Shown here piece by piece: positions 36,355 to 45,001 of a stretch of DNA of 64,000 nt (its first letter is position 1; the number at the start of each line of letters is the position of its first letter). The stretch spans positions 5,748,001 through 5,812,000 of the forward strand of contig NZ_JALJWV010000001.1 in NCBI RefSeq assembly GCF_024169655.1. The letters run 5' to 3'. A model generated the notes under the pieces. That model did no database searches. It saw only the letters and a list, made by a program, of their open reading frames with translations, and was not told the DNA's origin. This stretch comes from Pseudomonas marginalis. GTDB lineage: Bacteria; Pseudomonadota; Gammaproteobacteria; Pseudomonadales; Pseudomonadaceae. The translations under genes and the position numbers were made by a program.

Positions 36355-36651
36355 TCAGGGATAACCCAATACCTGTTTGATCGACGCAAGATTCGCCTCG
36401 ATCCACCCCCGATCAATCGCGCCCCAATCGCGAATCCGATAATGCCCCGCATGATTGCGCGCGCCGTCTTCCTGCTCAAACTCGCAGACGATATCCAGAT
36501 CCGCCAACGCCGCAATCGTGTCCTGCGCGGTGCGCCGGGGCATGCCCGTCACCTCGGTCAGCGCCGGCACGCTGCTGGCCTGCTGGCTGTCGATCAAATA
36601 CGCCACGTACAGGCGGCGGTAGAAGCTGCTTTTGGTCTTGCTCACATCCAT
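36355..36651 (-). CDS. Small winged helix-turn-helix protein
   Basis: A 98-residue protein starting MDVSKTKSSFYRRLYVAYLI. A helix-turn-helix is visible in SVPALTEVTGMPRRTAQDTI, followed by a wing-like segment CEFEQEDGARNHAGHYRI. It resembles FaeA/PapI-like small winged helix proteins of Pseudomonas with unknown targets. It lies 19 bases downstream of the YgjP-type metallopeptidase gene on the same strand, suggesting one transcript. Confidence 0.8.
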   Translation of the reverse strand: MDVSKTKSSFYRRLYVAYLIDSQQASSVPALTEVTGMPRRTAQDTIAALADLDIVCEFEQEDGARNHAGHYRIRDWGAIDRGWIEANLASIKQVLGYP

Positions 36652-36670
36652 GGTCAACCGCCTTGGAAAG

Positions 36671-37171
36671 TCAGGGTTTGCCCTGCAGATCGCGATACGT
36701 GAGGTACACACGCAGGTCGAATTCCACCTGATGGTAGCCCGGCATCATGTATTCACAGAGTTTGTAGAACGCTTTGTTGTGGTCCGATTCCTTGAAGTGC
36801 GCCAACTCGTGTACCACGATCATGCGCAGAAACTCCGGGGCAGCCTCCTTGAACAGCGCGGCGATGCGGATTTCTTTCTTGGACTTCAGATTGCCGCCCT
36901 GAACCCGCGAGATCGTGGTGTGCAGGCCGAGGGCGCGGTGGGTCAGATCAAGGCGGTTATCGAACAGCACTTTGTCGATGGCCGGCGCGTTGCGCAGGTG
37001 CTCCTGCTTCAAAGCCAGCGCGTAGGCGTACAGGGCTTTATCGCTCTGCACGGCGTGACGTTCGGGGTAACGCTGTTCCAGGTAGGCGCCCAACTGGTCC
37101 TTGGCGATCAGTTGGCGCACTTGCTCCTGGAGGGCTGCGGGGTAAGCCTGGAGGTATTTCAGTGCGGTCAT
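36671..37171 (-). CDS. YgjP-type (DUF45/SprT-like) metallopeptidase
   Basis: The 166-residue protein (ATG at 37171; an in-frame TTG lies 12 bases earlier) carries the zinc motif VVHELAHFKESDHNKAFY, an HExxH site with a downstream histidine, typical of the YgjP-like metallopeptidase domain. No signal peptide. A possible two-gene unit with the small winged-helix protein downstream. Substrate unknown. Confidence 0.85.
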   Translation of the reverse strand: MTALKYLQAYPAALQEQVRQLIAKDQLGAYLEQRYPERHAVQSDKALYAYALALKQEHLRNAPAIDKVLFDNRLDLTHRALGLHTTISRVQGGNLKSKKEIRIAALFKEAAPEFLRMIVVHELAHFKESDHNKAFYKLCEYMMPGYHQVEFDLRVYLTYRDLQGKP

Positions 37172-37214
37172 TGAGGTCTGCAACAGGGTTCGAATGGGCG
37201 CCAGTGTAGCGAAT

Positions 37215-39320
37215 TCAACCGGAACGGGCGCGCGACCAGTCGACCACCGCCTCGGCCATCAACGGCTGCGCCGCCCACGGTCCCTGGACAAACGCGCAAC
37301 CATTGGCCTTGAGCCACTGGGCTTGCTCCTGCGTCTCTACGCCCTCGGCGACCACCAGCACGCCGAAATGCCCGCACAACTCGATAATGCTGCGGGCCAT
37401 CGCCGCATCCCGCGCCGAGCCCGGCAGGCACGCGATCAATTGGCGGTCGAGCTTGAGCGTGTCGAACTCCAGGTCGCGCAGGTGGGCCAGGGAACAGTGG
37501 CCGGAACCGAAGTCATCCAGGGCGATGCGCACCCCAACCGCACGCAGCAACTTGAGCTGCTTGGCGGACTCTTCGAGGTTATGCATCAGGCTGTCCTCAC
37601 CGATTTCCACTTCCAACTGGCGCCCCTGCAACCCATGTCGGTCGAGCACCTGCTGCAGTTGGCTCGCCAGGTTGGGCATGTTGAACTGGCTGCCGCTCAG
37701 GCTCACGCTCAACACCAGCTCATCCTCGAACGCGGCTTGCCACGCTTGGCGCTGGGAAGCGACCTGGTGGTAGATCCAGGCGCTCAACTGACTGATCAGC
37801 CGCGCCTCTTCCAGCAGCGGCAAAAACAGCCCAGGCGGTACATCGCCGACACTCGGGTGCTGCCAGCGCAACAATGCCTCGACGCCGCGCAGATGGCCGT
37901 CCTCCAGGGACACCTGCGGCTGGTACACCAGGGTGAAATCCTTGTTCTGGATGGCGCTGCGCACGCTGTCTTCGAGCATCAGACGCGAGCGCGCGCGGCC
38001 GTTCATTTCCTGATCGTAATAGCGATATTGCTGACGCCCCGCACGCTTGGCTTCATACATGGCGATGTCAGCCGCACGCAACAGGCCACTCAAGTCCGAG
38101 CCGCAATCCGGGAAAGTCGCGATGCCGATGCTGACCCCGAGCATCACCTCCAAACCGTCAACCTGCTGGCCAACAGACACGCGCTCGATCAGTTTCTCGG
38201 CAATCTTCGCTGCCTGCTCGGGGAACTCCAGCTCCAGCAACGCCGTGAACTCATCCCCGCCCATGCGTCCGAGAATGTCGTAGGAACGCAGGCAACTCTG
38301 CAACTGTTCCGAGACCCAGCGCAGCACCCGATCACCGGCGTCATGCCCCAGCGAATCGTTGACCCGCTTGAAGCCGTCGAGGTCCAGGTACAGCAAGACC
38401 AAGGACTGCTCGGTCCGATCACTGCGCAGCAGCGAGTTTTCCACCGCCTGGTAAAAACCACGGCGGTTCAACAAGCCGGTCAGCGGGTCGGTCACCGCCT
38501 GGAATTCCAGTTGTTGATGCAAATGGCGAACTTCGGACATGTCCAACACGGTCACCACCATGGCCTTTCGCTCGGTAGGCAATGGCGCACAGGACAGCGC
38601 CACCGGCACCTGCTGACCACGTCCGGTGCGCAAGATCGCATCGTGCAAGCGCCAGGTTTCGCCGCAGCGGTAACTGGCGCACATCTGCGACTCAAGCCAG
38701 GCCGGCACATGGGGTTTTTGCAGGAAACCCAGGAAGTCCTGGCCTTTGAGTTCATGGAGCGTGGCATTGAGCAGACGCGAAATCGCCGGGTTGGCGTACT
38801 CGATCACGCCCGCCTCGCTGACCACCAGGATGCCTTCGGCGGCGTTATCCAGCACCGAGGCGTTGAAGGCGCGGGCGGATTCCAGGTCATGACTCAGGCG
38901 CTGCAAGGCCCGGCGATTGCGCTGGTGCTCCAGCAACGCCTGAACCTTGGGCTTGAGAATATGCGGGTCGAAGGGTTTGAACATGTAGTCGATGGCACCG
39001 CTGGCATAACCCTCCAGCACGGCGGCCGGCGATTGCGCATTGGCGCTCAGAAAGATGATCGGTGTCATGCGCGTGCGCTGGCTGCCGCGCATCAGGCGGG
39101 CGACTTCAAAACCGTCCATGCCGGGCATCATTACGTCGAGCAGCACCAAGTCGACTTCGTGCTGGAGCAACAGCTCCAGAGCCTCCAGGCCGGAACCGGC
39201 GGTCACCACCTGCCAGTCATCACGCTGCAAAAGGGCACGCATGCTGATCAGGTTTTCCGGGTAGTCATCGACCACCAGAAGAACCGAACCACCATCGCCT
39301 GGGTGTGGAGCGCATTCCAT
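37215..39320 (-). CDS. REC-PAS-GGDEF-EAL cyclic-di-GMP protein
   Basis: The 701-residue protein has four parts. A receiver domain covers residues 12-128, with phosphoacceptor D62 in LLDVMMPGMDG and K115. A PAS domain covers about 150-262. The GGDEF domain (about 275-440) has an intact GGDEF at 354-358 and an inhibitory RxxD site at 345-348. The EAL domain (from 455) has EALLRW at 481 and LDDFGSG at 601. In the EAL domain the conserved Mg-binding asparagine of the SVNLS motif is serine (S540), so phosphodiesterase activity may be weak. No membrane segments. Start at 39320 fits the receiver domain; no partner kinase is nearby. Confidence 0.93.
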   Translation of the reverse strand: MECAPHPGDGGSVLLVVDDYPENLISMRALLQRDDWQVVTAGSGLEALELLLQHEVDLVLLDVMMPGMDGFEVARLMRGSQRTRMTPIIFLSANAQSPAAVLEGYASGAIDYMFKPFDPHILKPKVQALLEHQRNRRALQRLSHDLESARAFNASVLDNAAEGILVVSEAGVIEYANPAISRLLNATLHELKGQDFLGFLQKPHVPAWLESQMCASYRCGETWRLHDAILRTGRGQQVPVALSCAPLPTERKAMVVTVLDMSEVRHLHQQLEFQAVTDPLTGLLNRRGFYQAVENSLLRSDRTEQSLVLLYLDLDGFKRVNDSLGHDAGDRVLRWVSEQLQSCLRSYDILGRMGGDEFTALLELEFPEQAAKIAEKLIERVSVGQQVDGLEVMLGVSIGIATFPDCGSDLSGLLRAADIAMYEAKRAGRQQYRYYDQEMNGRARSRLMLEDSVRSAIQNKDFTLVYQPQVSLEDGHLRGVEALLRWQHPSVGDVPPGLFLPLLEEARLISQLSAWIYHQVASQRQAWQAAFEDELVLSVSLSGSQFNMPNLASQLQQVLDRHGLQGRQLEVEIGEDSLMHNLEESAKQLKLLRAVGVRIALDDFGSGHCSLAHLRDLEFDTLKLDRQLIACLPGSARDAAMARSIIELCGHFGVLVVAEGVETQEQAQWLKANGCAFVQGPWAAQPLMAEAVVDWSRARSG

Positions 39321-39632
39321 GCTACGTCTCTTCCTTAAGGTGCCGCACCGGTCAGTTCTGACAGAAAAACCAGGCAAGCACTGAGGTCTCACTCTAGCCT
39401 TGGTTCCCAAAAATCAGAAGTGACGCGGGTGCCATCATTGCGCCAAAAACTGGTAAGCCGACTAACGGTCAACCTCTACAGCCCACGTTTCATGCGGAAC
39501 ATGGCTTTTTGACATTCCCTTGGCGCCAATAACTTGCCAGTCATTGATTAACAAGCGGTGGGCTACCGCCTATAAAGATGCTGTCTGGCCCAAGGGCCAA
39601 AGCCTACACCTATCTGTAAAAAGGCCTACGCC
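39321..39632. other. Divergent region upstream of the GGDEF-EAL and PL7 genes
   Basis: A 312-base gap with the promoters of both divergent genes. A short perfect hairpin, TGGCCC-AA-GGGCCA, lies around 39587-39600 before the lyase gene. I see no convincing consensus promoter or operator. Confidence 0.45.
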
Positions 39633-40298
39633 ATGATTGATCTTTCCACCTGGAACCTAAGCATTCCGGTCGGCTCGCCCCCCACGACGATCGACACCCC
39701 AAAGCTGATGAATGGTTTCAACGACCAATATTTCCAGGCCGAAGGCAGCAACGTGCAATTCTGGACACCCGTCACCGGCACCCGCACCGAAAACGCCATT
39801 TACCCCCGCAGCGAACTGCGCGAAACCTACGCCGATGGTCGCCTGCGCAACTGGACCTACCCCGAAGCCGACAATTATCTACGCGCCACATTGACCGTCA
39901 ATCAGGTGCCCTCCTCCGGGAAAATCGTCATCGGCCAGATCCACGCCTATGACAGCCAAAAACCGCTGATCAAGCTGGAATACCAATTCAAGGAAAAAAC
40001 CCAGACCGGCAACATCGTCGCCAAGGTCCGCATGCGCCCGGACGAGGATGAAAGCCGGGTGATCATCGTCGCCTCCAATGTGCCGCTGGAGAAGAGCTTT
40101 ACGTACACCATCAACCTCAATAAAGCCGGCTTGCTCAGCGTGTACGCCGCCGACGATGAGTGGAACGAACGCATTGGCGCGGCATGGGGCAGCAAGCTGC
40201 TGTATTTCAAGGCGGGGACGTATGTGCAGGACAACAGTGGCGACAGCAAGGAAGGCGCACGGGTGACGTTTGCCAAGTTGGATATCGATCACGAGTGA
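39633..40298 (+). CDS. Polysaccharide lyase family 7 (alginate lyase-like)
   Basis: The 221-residue protein has the three PL7 active-site signatures: YPRSELRE near residue 52, the QIH catalytic block in IVIGQIHAYDS and the C-terminal LLYFKAGTYVQ. PL7 enzymes cleave alginate by beta-elimination. No signal peptide is visible; the protein starts MIDLSTWNLSIPVGSPP, directly in the domain. It may be cytoplasmic or exported by another route. Transcribed alone. Confidence 0.9.
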   Translation: MIDLSTWNLSIPVGSPPTTIDTPKLMNGFNDQYFQAEGSNVQFWTPVTGTRTENAIYPRSELRETYADGRLRNWTYPEADNYLRATLTVNQVPSSGKIVIGQIHAYDSQKPLIKLEYQFKEKTQTGNIVAKVRMRPDEDESRVIIVASNVPLEKSFTYTINLNKAGLLSVYAADDEWNERIGAAWGSKLLYFKAGTYVQDNSGDSKEGARVTFAKLDIDHE

Positions 40299-40330
40299 AC
40301 GCAGGCTTGGTTGATCTTTAAGTCGGCGCT

Positions 40331-40408
40331 GTCCGCGATGGCGGTGGGTCAGTGACCGAACGGGCGGGCTGACAGTCCGCCATCGCGGGCAAGCCCGGCT
40401 CCCACATG
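40331..40408. repeat. REP doublet, subtype with GCGGGCAAGCCCG
   Basis: GTCCGCGATGGCGG and the distal CCGCCATCGCGGGCAAGCCC pair to form a long imperfect hairpin between the lyase gene and the fba terminator. Confidence 0.75.
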
Positions 40409-40490
40409 TGTCCTGCGTCGACTGAGGGTTAAGGGCTCGTCCTACACGATTCGCCGAGCGCGACCTGCAAGCGGATCAAATCCCAGCCAA

Positions 40491-40520
40491 AAAGAAGCCC
40501 GCATCGCTGCGGGCTTCTTT
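40491..40520. terminator. Bidirectional rho-independent terminator after fba
   Basis: Arms AAAGAAGCCCGCA and TGCGGGCTTCTTT enclose a TCGC loop, with T-runs on both strands. It ends fba transcription and possibly that of the lyase gene. Confidence 0.93.
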
Positions 40521-40536
40521 TTTAAACGCCTGAGGC

Positions 40537-41601
40537 TCAGTTCACCTTGGCGTTCAACTCACCTTTCAGGTAACGCTGGTACATCGCTTCCAACGAGATC
40601 GGCTTGATCTTCGAAGCATTGCCCGCAGTACCAAACGCTTCATAACGTGCGATACACACATCGCGCATCGCCGTCACGGTGGCGCCGAAGAATTTACGTG
40701 GGTCGAATTCGCTCGGGTTGGTGGCCATCAGGCGACGCATCGCGCCGGTGGACGCCAGGCGCAGGTCGGTGTCGATGTTGACCTTGCGCACGCCGTACTT
40801 GATGCCTTCGACGATTTCTTCAACCGGCACGCCGTAGGTTTCTTTGATGTCGCCGCCGTACTGGTTGATGATCGCCAGCCATTCTTGCGGCACCGAGGAA
40901 GAACCGTGCATCACCAGGTGGGTGTTGGGGATGCGCTTGTGGATTTCCTTGATGCGGTCGATGGCCAACACGTCGCCGGTCGGTGGCTTGGTGAACTTGT
41001 AGGCGCCGTGGCTGGTGCCGATGGCGATGGCCAGGGCGTCGACCTGGGTCTTCTTGACGAAGTCGGCAGCTTCTTCCGGATCGGTCAGCATCTGGCTGTG
41101 ATCCAGCACGCCTTCGGCGCCGATGCCGTCTTCTTCGCCGGCCATGCCGGTTTCCAGGGAACCCAGGCAACCCAGCTCGCCTTCAACCGATACGCCGCAG
41201 GCGTGAGCCAGGGCCACGGTTTGTTGGGTGACGCGCACGTTGTATTCGTAGTCGGTCGGGGTCTTGCCGTCTTCGCCGAGGGAACCGTCCATCATCACCG
41301 AGCTGAAGCCCAGTTGGATGGAACGCTGGCACACGTCCGGGCTGGTGCCGTGGTCCTGGTGCATGCACACCGGGATGTGCGGGAATTCTTCGATCGCGGC
41401 GAGGATCAGATGACGCAGGAACGGGGCGCCAGCATATTTGCGCGCACCGGCCGAGGCCTGGACGATCACTGGGGAGTCGGTCTTGTCAGCGGCTTCCATG
41501 ATGGCGCGCATCTGCTCAAGGTTGTTGACGTTAAAAGCTGGGACGCCATAGCCGAACTCGGCTGCGTGGTCCAGCATTTGACGCATGCTGATAAGTGCCA
41601 T
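40537..41601 (-). CDS. fba: Class II fructose-1,6-bisphosphate aldolase
   Basis: The 354-residue enzyme shows the zinc motif CMHQDHG near residue 80, GTSHGAYKF, VMHGSSSVPQ and NIDTDLR. It interconverts fructose 1,6-bisphosphate with glyceraldehyde 3-phosphate and dihydroxyacetone phosphate; in pseudomonads it works mainly in the gluconeogenic direction. It lies downstream of pgk and epd on the same strand, with two lipoprotein genes and a REP doublet between. Confidence 0.96.
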   Translation of the reverse strand: MALISMRQMLDHAAEFGYGVPAFNVNNLEQMRAIMEAADKTDSPVIVQASAGARKYAGAPFLRHLILAAIEEFPHIPVCMHQDHGTSPDVCQRSIQLGFSSVMMDGSLGEDGKTPTDYEYNVRVTQQTVALAHACGVSVEGELGCLGSLETGMAGEEDGIGAEGVLDHSQMLTDPEEAADFVKKTQVDALAIAIGTSHGAYKFTKPPTGDVLAIDRIKEIHKRIPNTHLVMHGSSSVPQEWLAIINQYGGDIKETYGVPVEEIVEGIKYGVRKVNIDTDLRLASTGAMRRLMATNPSEFDPRKFFGATVTAMRDVCIARYEAFGTAGNASKIKPISLEAMYQRYLKGELNAKVN

Positions 41602-41760
41602 TGTGTTGTCTCTCCCGGTCGAGGGTCGTTAATCGTGCAAGCCTGCCGTAGCGGCGGCTGCTATTCAAGTTATTGCCGGTCAGGCTTTGCATGCCTGGCT
41701 TGCTGAATCGTTTTTTCACTGTCCGGTTCACCGCTTGTATCACTTTGGAACCGGATCAAT

Positions 41761-41865
41761 GTGGGAGGGGCGGTGCGACGATTCGACTTGCCCGCGATGG
41801 CGGTTTACCTGTCGACATCGCGGGGGGCTGACCCACCGCTATCGGGGGCAAGCCCCCTCCCACAT
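41761..41865. repeat. REP doublet with one variant arm
   Basis: The left arm is GTGGGAGGGG followed by CGGTGCGACGATTCGACTTG and CCCGCGATGG; the right arm is the standard ATCGGGGGCAAGCCCCCTCC. The variant arm matches the one near 17710 in inverted orientation. Confidence 0.88.
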
Positions 41866-41898
41866 TTTGGTCTCATTAATTTTGAGACCGTGTTTTGT

Positions 41899-42231
41899 TT
41901 ACTGGGCTTTGCAGCCACGCCCGATCAGATCGTCAGTGGCCACCCAGTAAACCAGGCCTTCCTCACCTTTTGTGTGAAACGCCAACTGGTCGTTGCTGTA
42001 CAGCACACCCGACGCCGCCACGTCCTGCTTGAGGCGGTAAACCTGGGGCGAGCCGCCGAGGCGGACGTCCACTCCGGTGTGGGCCGGGTTGGCAAAGCGC
42101 CAGTTGACCTCGGCCTTGCTGTCGCAGGTCCAGGTCGTCCATTTGTCAGCAGGCTCTGCCTTGTTGAACATGTTCATGCTGCTGCAACCGGCCAGTAGGG
42201 CCAGTGCTGCCAGGGCGAAAACGCCTTTCAT
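41899..42231 (-). CDS. MliC-family lipoprotein (C-type lysozyme inhibitor)
   Basis: The 110-residue protein has a lipoprotein signal (MKGVFALAALALLAGCSS, lipobox LAGC). The mature part has the MliC pattern: WTCDSKAEVNWRF, VYRLKQ, then SGVLYSND with the invariant serine and FHTKGEEG with the invariant lysine that enter the lysozyme active site. Such proteins protect periplasmic peptidoglycan from host C-type lysozyme. The ATG at 42231 has a GAGGATT ribosome site. It lies upstream of fba on the same strand. Confidence 0.87.
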   Translation of the reverse strand: MKGVFALAALALLAGCSSMNMFNKAEPADKWTTWTCDSKAEVNWRFANPAHTGVDVRLGGSPQVYRLKQDVAASGVLYSNDQLAFHTKGEEGLVYWVATDDLIGRGCKAQ

Positions 42232-42291
42232 TGCCAATCCTCGCACGCAGGCCCAAGGTCTGCGTTGCTGTCGGTTAGTTGATCAGACCCG

Positions 42292-42519
42292 TCAAGGGCA
42301 ACCCTGTTCCTGACCGTTGGGCGCAGAGTCGTATTTCTCCAGCCGTTCGTTGCCCATGCGCTTGTTGATCACCGGCATGGTCTCGGCTTGCCAATCGGCC
42401 TGGTAGCAGTTTTTTTTCTGCGCAGGCAGCGCTTTTCCAGGCGCCGGCGCCGCGCTCGGCGTGCTGCCGCAGCCGGCCAACAGGCCCGCTGCGATCACCA
42501 GTGCCAACGACTTGATCAT
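42292..42519 (-). CDS. Small hypothetical lipoprotein
   Basis: A 75-residue protein with a clear lipobox (MIKSLALVIAAGLLAGCGS) and a short mature part containing two further cysteines. No domain recognised. It lies 26 bases after the pgk stop codon and 60 bases before the MliC-like gene, all on the minus strand, with an AAAGGAG ribosome site. Probably part of the pgk transcript. Confidence 0.78.
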   Translation of the reverse strand: MIKSLALVIAAGLLAGCGSTPSAAPAPGKALPAQKKNCYQADWQAETMPVINKRMGNERLEKYDSAPNGQEQGCP

Positions 42520-42545
42520 GGGAATGCTCCTTTTCCTGATCTGCC

Positions 42546-43709
42546 TCAGCCTTTGGCTCGGCTTTCCAGGACTTCAACGGCAGGCAGGACTTTACCTTCG
42601 ACAAATTCGAGGAACGCGCCGCCACCGGTGGAAATGTAGGAGATCTGGTCGGCAACGCCATATTTATCGATGGCCGCCAGGGTGTCGCCGCCGCCGGCGA
42701 TGGAGAATGCCGAGCTTTCGGCGATGGCCTTGGCCAGCACTTTGGTGCCGTTGCCGAATTGGTCGAACTCGAACACGCCGACCGGGCCGTTCCACAGGAT
42801 GGTCCGGGAGGCTTTCAGCAGCTCTGCGAAGTTGGCCGCGGTTTGCGGGCCGATGTCCAGGATCATGTCATCGGCCTCTACGTCATCGATGAGTTTGACT
42901 GTGGCTTCGGCGCTTTCGGCGAATTCCTTGGCCACGACCACGTCCACCGGCAGCGGCACGCTGACCTTGGCGGCGATGGCACGCGCGGTGTCCAGCAGGT
43001 CCGGCTCGTACAGCGACTTGCCCACCGGGTGGCCGGCTGCGGCCAGGAACGTGTTGGCAATGCCGCCGCCGACGATCAGTTGGTTGCAGATCTGGCTCAG
43101 GCTGTTGAGCACGTCCAGCTTGGTGGAGACTTTGGAGCCGGCCACGATGGCCGCCATTGGCTGGGCCGGCGCACCCAGGGCCTTGCCCAGTGCTTCCAGC
43201 TCGGCAGCCAGCAACGGGCCAGCAGCCGCGACCTTGGCGAACTTGGCCACGCCGTGGGTCGAGCCTTCGGCACGGTGAGCGGTGCCGAAAGCGTCCATCA
43301 CGAACACGTCGCACAGGGCGGCGTATTGCTGGGCCAGTTCGTCACTGTTCTTTTTCTCGCCCTTGTTGAAGCGCACGTTTTCGAACAGCACGATGTCGCC
43401 GGCCTTCACGTCGACGCCGCCCAGGTAGTCAGCTACCAGCGGCACGTCGCGGCCCAGGGCCTTGCTCAGGTAATCGGCCACAGGCTTGAGGCTGTTTTCA
43501 GCCGAGAACTCACCTTCGGTCGGACGACCCAGGTGGGAGCAAACCATCACGGCCGCACCTTTTTCCAGGGCCAGCTTGATGGTCGGCAGCGAGGCCAGGA
43601 TTCGCGCATCGCTGGTGACAACACCGTCCTTGACTGGGACGTTGAGGTCTTCGCGGATCAGTACGCGTTTACCTTGCAGATCGAGGTCGGTCATCTTCAA
43701 CACGGTCAT
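42546..43709 (-). CDS. pgk: Phosphoglycerate kinase
   Basis: The 387-residue enzyme starts MTVLKMTDLDLQGKRVLIRE and has the substrate-binding RVLIREDLNVPV motif, VCSHLGRPTEGE and NGPVGVFEFDQF near the C-terminus. It interconverts 1,3-bisphosphoglycerate and 3-phosphoglycerate with ADP/ATP. It follows epd with about 27 bases between, an arrangement common in gammaproteobacteria. Confidence 0.97.
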   Translation of the reverse strand: MTVLKMTDLDLQGKRVLIREDLNVPVKDGVVTSDARILASLPTIKLALEKGAAVMVCSHLGRPTEGEFSAENSLKPVADYLSKALGRDVPLVADYLGGVDVKAGDIVLFENVRFNKGEKKNSDELAQQYAALCDVFVMDAFGTAHRAEGSTHGVAKFAKVAAAGPLLAAELEALGKALGAPAQPMAAIVAGSKVSTKLDVLNSLSQICNQLIVGGGIANTFLAAAGHPVGKSLYEPDLLDTARAIAAKVSVPLPVDVVVAKEFAESAEATVKLIDDVEADDMILDIGPQTAANFAELLKASRTILWNGPVGVFEFDQFGNGTKVLAKAIAESSAFSIAGGGDTLAAIDKYGVADQISYISTGGGAFLEFVEGKVLPAVEVLESRAKG

Positions 43710-43736
43710 GGGTGGCAATTCCTGAGAGTCTTTGAA

Positions 43737-44792
43737 TTAGAGAACGGATTTTGGGGAGGCTATGTGCAGATAGTGCTCTGCGACGTCCAGCATACGGTTG
43801 GCAAACCCCCATTCGTTGTCGAACCAGGCCAGGATGTTTACCAGCCTCGGGCCGGAAACGCGGGTCTGGCTGGCATCGACAATCGCCGAATGCGGGTCAT
43901 GGTTGAAATCACAACTGGCGTGAGGCAATTCAGTGTAGGCCAACAAGCCTTTGAGCGGGCCGCTGGCGGCGGCGTCGCGCAGAATCCGGTTGACCTCCAC
44001 CGCATCGGTGTCGCTGACGGTTTGCATGGTGATGTCCAGACAGGACACGTTCACCGTCGGCACCCGCACGGCTTTGGCCTGAATTCTCCCGGCAAGTTCC
44101 GGCAACAGTCGTTCGATGCCGCGCGCCAGACCAGTGGACACCGGAATCACCGACTGAAACGCCGAACGCGTGCGGCGCAGGTCTTCGTGGTGATAAGCGT
44201 CGATCACCGGCTGGTCGTTCATGGCCGAGTGGATGGTGGTAATCGACACGTAGTCCACGCCGATCGCCTGATCCAGCAGGCGCAACAGCGGCACACTGCA
44301 GTTGGTGGTGCAGGAGGCGTTGGACACCAGCCGCTCAGCGCCGGTCAGGCAATCCTGGTTGATGCCGTAGACGATGGTGGCGTCGACATCCGCCTCGCTG
44401 GCCATCGGCTGGGAAAACAGCACGCGGGGTGCGCCGGCGTCGAGAAAACGCTGGCCGTCGGCACGGGTGTTATAGGCACCGGAGCATTCCAACACCAGGT
44501 CGACGCCCAGCGCCGCCCAGTCGATGCCCTCGGGGGTGGCACTGCGCAACACTTTCACGCAGTCGCCATTGATATGCAGACAATCGCCGTCGACCCGCAC
44601 TTCGCCGGGGAAGCGGCCGTGGGTGGAGTCAAAGCGTGTCAGGTATTCGATGCTGGCCATGTCGGCCAAATCGTTGATCGCAACAATCTCAAACCCGGCC
44701 GCCGGCCCTCGCTCGAACAGAGCACGCAAGACGCAACGACCAATGCGGCCGTAGCCGTTGAGTGCAACTTTGTAGGGACGCGGTTGGGGCAT
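43737..44792 (-). CDS. epd: D-erythrose-4-phosphate dehydrogenase
   Basis: A 351-residue GAPDH-family protein with the NAD-binding NGYGRIGRCVLRAL, catalytic cysteine in SNASCTTNCSVPLL and histidine in TTIHSAMNDQPVIDAYHH. The AMNDQ sequence after the histidine and the position between tktA and pgk favour Epd over GapA. It oxidises erythrose 4-phosphate toward pyridoxal phosphate synthesis; GAPDH activity cannot be excluded. Start at 44792; a longer frame to 44819 lacks similarity. Confidence 0.92.
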   Translation of the reverse strand: MPQPRPYKVALNGYGRIGRCVLRALFERGPAAGFEIVAINDLADMASIEYLTRFDSTHGRFPGEVRVDGDCLHINGDCVKVLRSATPEGIDWAALGVDLVLECSGAYNTRADGQRFLDAGAPRVLFSQPMASEADVDATIVYGINQDCLTGAERLVSNASCTTNCSVPLLRLLDQAIGVDYVSITTIHSAMNDQPVIDAYHHEDLRRTRSAFQSVIPVSTGLARGIERLLPELAGRIQAKAVRVPTVNVSCLDITMQTVSDTDAVEVNRILRDAAASGPLKGLLAYTELPHASCDFNHDPHSAIVDASQTRVSGPRLVNILAWFDNEWGFANRMLDVAEHYLHIASPKSVL

Positions 44793-44832
44793 GGGGTTCT
44801 CGCAGTGTGGGCGACACAAACCATCTAACCAA

Positions 44833-44932
44833 TGTAGGAGCGAGCTTGCTCGCGAAGATCGTCAACGATAACGCAGCGTCTCTGGTTTGACGCGGCGCTC
44901 TCTCGTTCTTCGCGAGCAAGCTCGCTCCTACA
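44833..44932. repeat. REP doublet, GAGCGAGCTTGCTCGC subtype
   Basis: TGTAGGAGCGAGCTTGCTCG and its inverted partner are separated by about 55 bases. The same subtype and similar spacer occur at 59759. It lies between tktA and epd. Confidence 0.94.
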
Positions 44933-45001
44933 GTGGGTGCGATGGGCAGTCGCCACCGCACATCTGTGTGCAGCAGCCAGTTGGCCACCGCGTTCGCGCT
45001 T

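Noticed and set aside
37194..39338. 714-codon plus-strand open frame
   Set aside because: It mirrors the REC-PAS-GGDEF-EAL gene on the other strand, is rich in Gln/His/Arg without any domain, and has no ribosome site.
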